From: Aeriscardovia aeriphila
GTDB lineage: Bacteria > Actinomycetota > Actinomycetes > Actinomycetales > Bifidobacteriaceae
Direction of reading: 5' to 3'
Assembly (NCBI RefSeq): GCF_002259595.1
Contig: NZ_MWWU01000002.1
Location: 620,001-684,000 of the forward strand
Length of the DNA: 64,000 nt
In this document: piece by piece, positions 63,534 through 64,000 of the stretch
How the letters are laid out: every line of letters begins with the position of its first letter
Numbering within the stretch: position 1 is the first letter of the stretch
Translations under genes and position numbers: made by a program
The notes under the pieces: model-generated
Database searches by the model: none
The model's input: only the letters and a program-made list of their open reading frames with translations
What the model was told of the DNA's origin: nothing

Positions 63534-63919
63534 TCAGGAACGTCAAAGTTATCAGCAACTGCGCGCAGTAACTTCGCCATCTGGCGAGATTCCTGCTCCG
63601 ATGGGTAATGCTTCCTGCGCAGCTCACCGCCCGCCTTGTTCAAAACGTTGATCAAGTCCTCCACAATGGCGGCCATATCTTCTGGGTTTGGCCTCGTCGC
63701 GGCAACGATAGACTGGCGGGTTCCCACAATCTTGAGGTCCATCACTTCGGGCCCCTTACGGGAATCGACAACAGAAAACTCGACGCGCGTACCCTTCTTC
63801 AGCGTGTGCACGCCTGCTGGCAAAGCTTGCTTTGACAGATGCACGTCCTTGCCATTGTCATCGATGACAAACCCATAACCGCGGTCAGTGTCAAACCACT
63901 TTACTCTTCCCGTAGGCAT
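63530..63919 (-). CDS. Cold-shock-domain protein with C-terminal extension
   Basis: Protein of 129 residues. The first 66 are a cold-shock domain (GRVKWFDTDRGYGFVIDD; KKGTRVEFSVVDSRKGPEVMDL). RNP1 is present as YGFV, but the RNP2 position reads DVHLSKQAL in place of VFVHFSAI, so fewer aromatic contacts to RNA are available. The remaining 60 residues form a helical domain (EDMAAIVEDLINVLNKAGG; SRQMAKLLRAVADNF) found with CspB-like proteins of Actinobacteria. The ATG at 63919 has better spacing to GAAAGG than the ATG at 63925. It overlaps DUF3027 by GTGA. Confidence 0.9.
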   Translation of the reverse strand: MPTGRVKWFDTDRGYGFVIDDNGKDVHLSKQALPAGVHTLKKGTRVEFSVVDSRKGPEVMDLKIVGTRQSIVAATRPNPEDMAAIVEDLINVLNKAGGELRRKHYPSEQESRQMAKLLRAVADNFDVPE

Positions 63920-64000
63920 ATGCATCCTTTCTCACGTATCACTGCCTCACAATTCTAGACGAAAAGCGCGAGCTCGTGCGAAATTATGCCTCATGCGTGT

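Overview
The window is chromosomal DNA of a Gram-positive actinobacterium, most likely a member of the Bifidobacteriaceae. The clues are a DivIVA/Wag31 protein, SepF and YggT, a polyphosphate glucokinase, a DUF3027 protein coupled to a cold-shock-domain protein, actinobacterial-type LexA boxes, an L-lactate dehydrogenase and a short GlnA. A lower mevalonate pathway cluster and a deoxynucleoside salvage cluster hint at one of the scardovial genera, but the genus cannot be fixed from sequence reading alone. GC content is moderate (mid-fifties percent by eye). There is no prophage, insertion sequence, rRNA or CRISPR array.

Left part (1-9.4 kb, minus strand): the division and cell wall (dcw) cluster, transcribed mraZ-rsmH-ftsL-like-ftsI-murE-like-murF-mraY-murD and running off the left edge. 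It has a clear MraZ operator. The murE position holds a degenerate MurE-like protein without a P-loop. Next come a HelD-type helicase (plus strand), nrdR, and a divergent SOS pair: a small membrane LysM protein and lexA sharing four LexA boxes. At 14.1-18.5 kb lies the mevalonate cluster mvk-mvaD-mvaK2-fni, then ldh, hflX and a class I methyltransferase. A nucleoside salvage group follows (deoxynucleoside kinase, CNT transporter, thymidine kinase), then a frameshifted membrane protein gene and hrpA.

Middle part (31-52 kb, almost all minus strand): read in transcription order this is a DivIVA-repeat protein, a membrane alpha/beta hydrolase, recO, uppS, an S10-type peptidase, glyS, dusB, ftsZ-sepF-yggT, wag31, lspA-rluD, dnaE with a small coupled gene, and glnA. 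Cell division, undecaprenyl phosphate supply and replication genes are therefore grouped. The division genes are split between this block and the left block. Mevalonate-derived IPP should feed UppS, which makes the lipid carrier used by MraY.

Right part (52-64 kb): tRNA-Arg(CCU), tRNA-Leu(CAG), a small AT-richer orphan membrane protein beside the tRNA, an unknown protein, a PLP aminotransferase, polyphosphate glucokinase, a GT2 glycosyltransferase, an MFS transporter, clpC, and the DUF3027/cold-shock pair.

The most striking non-gene signal is a short word, consensus CTTGAGATTATCA(C/G)YGC. Its core GATTATCA occurs about 38 times on both strands, inside genes and between them, far above chance. 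It resembles the DNA uptake words, HIP1 or Chi-like words of other bacteria and has no explanation from the annotated features.
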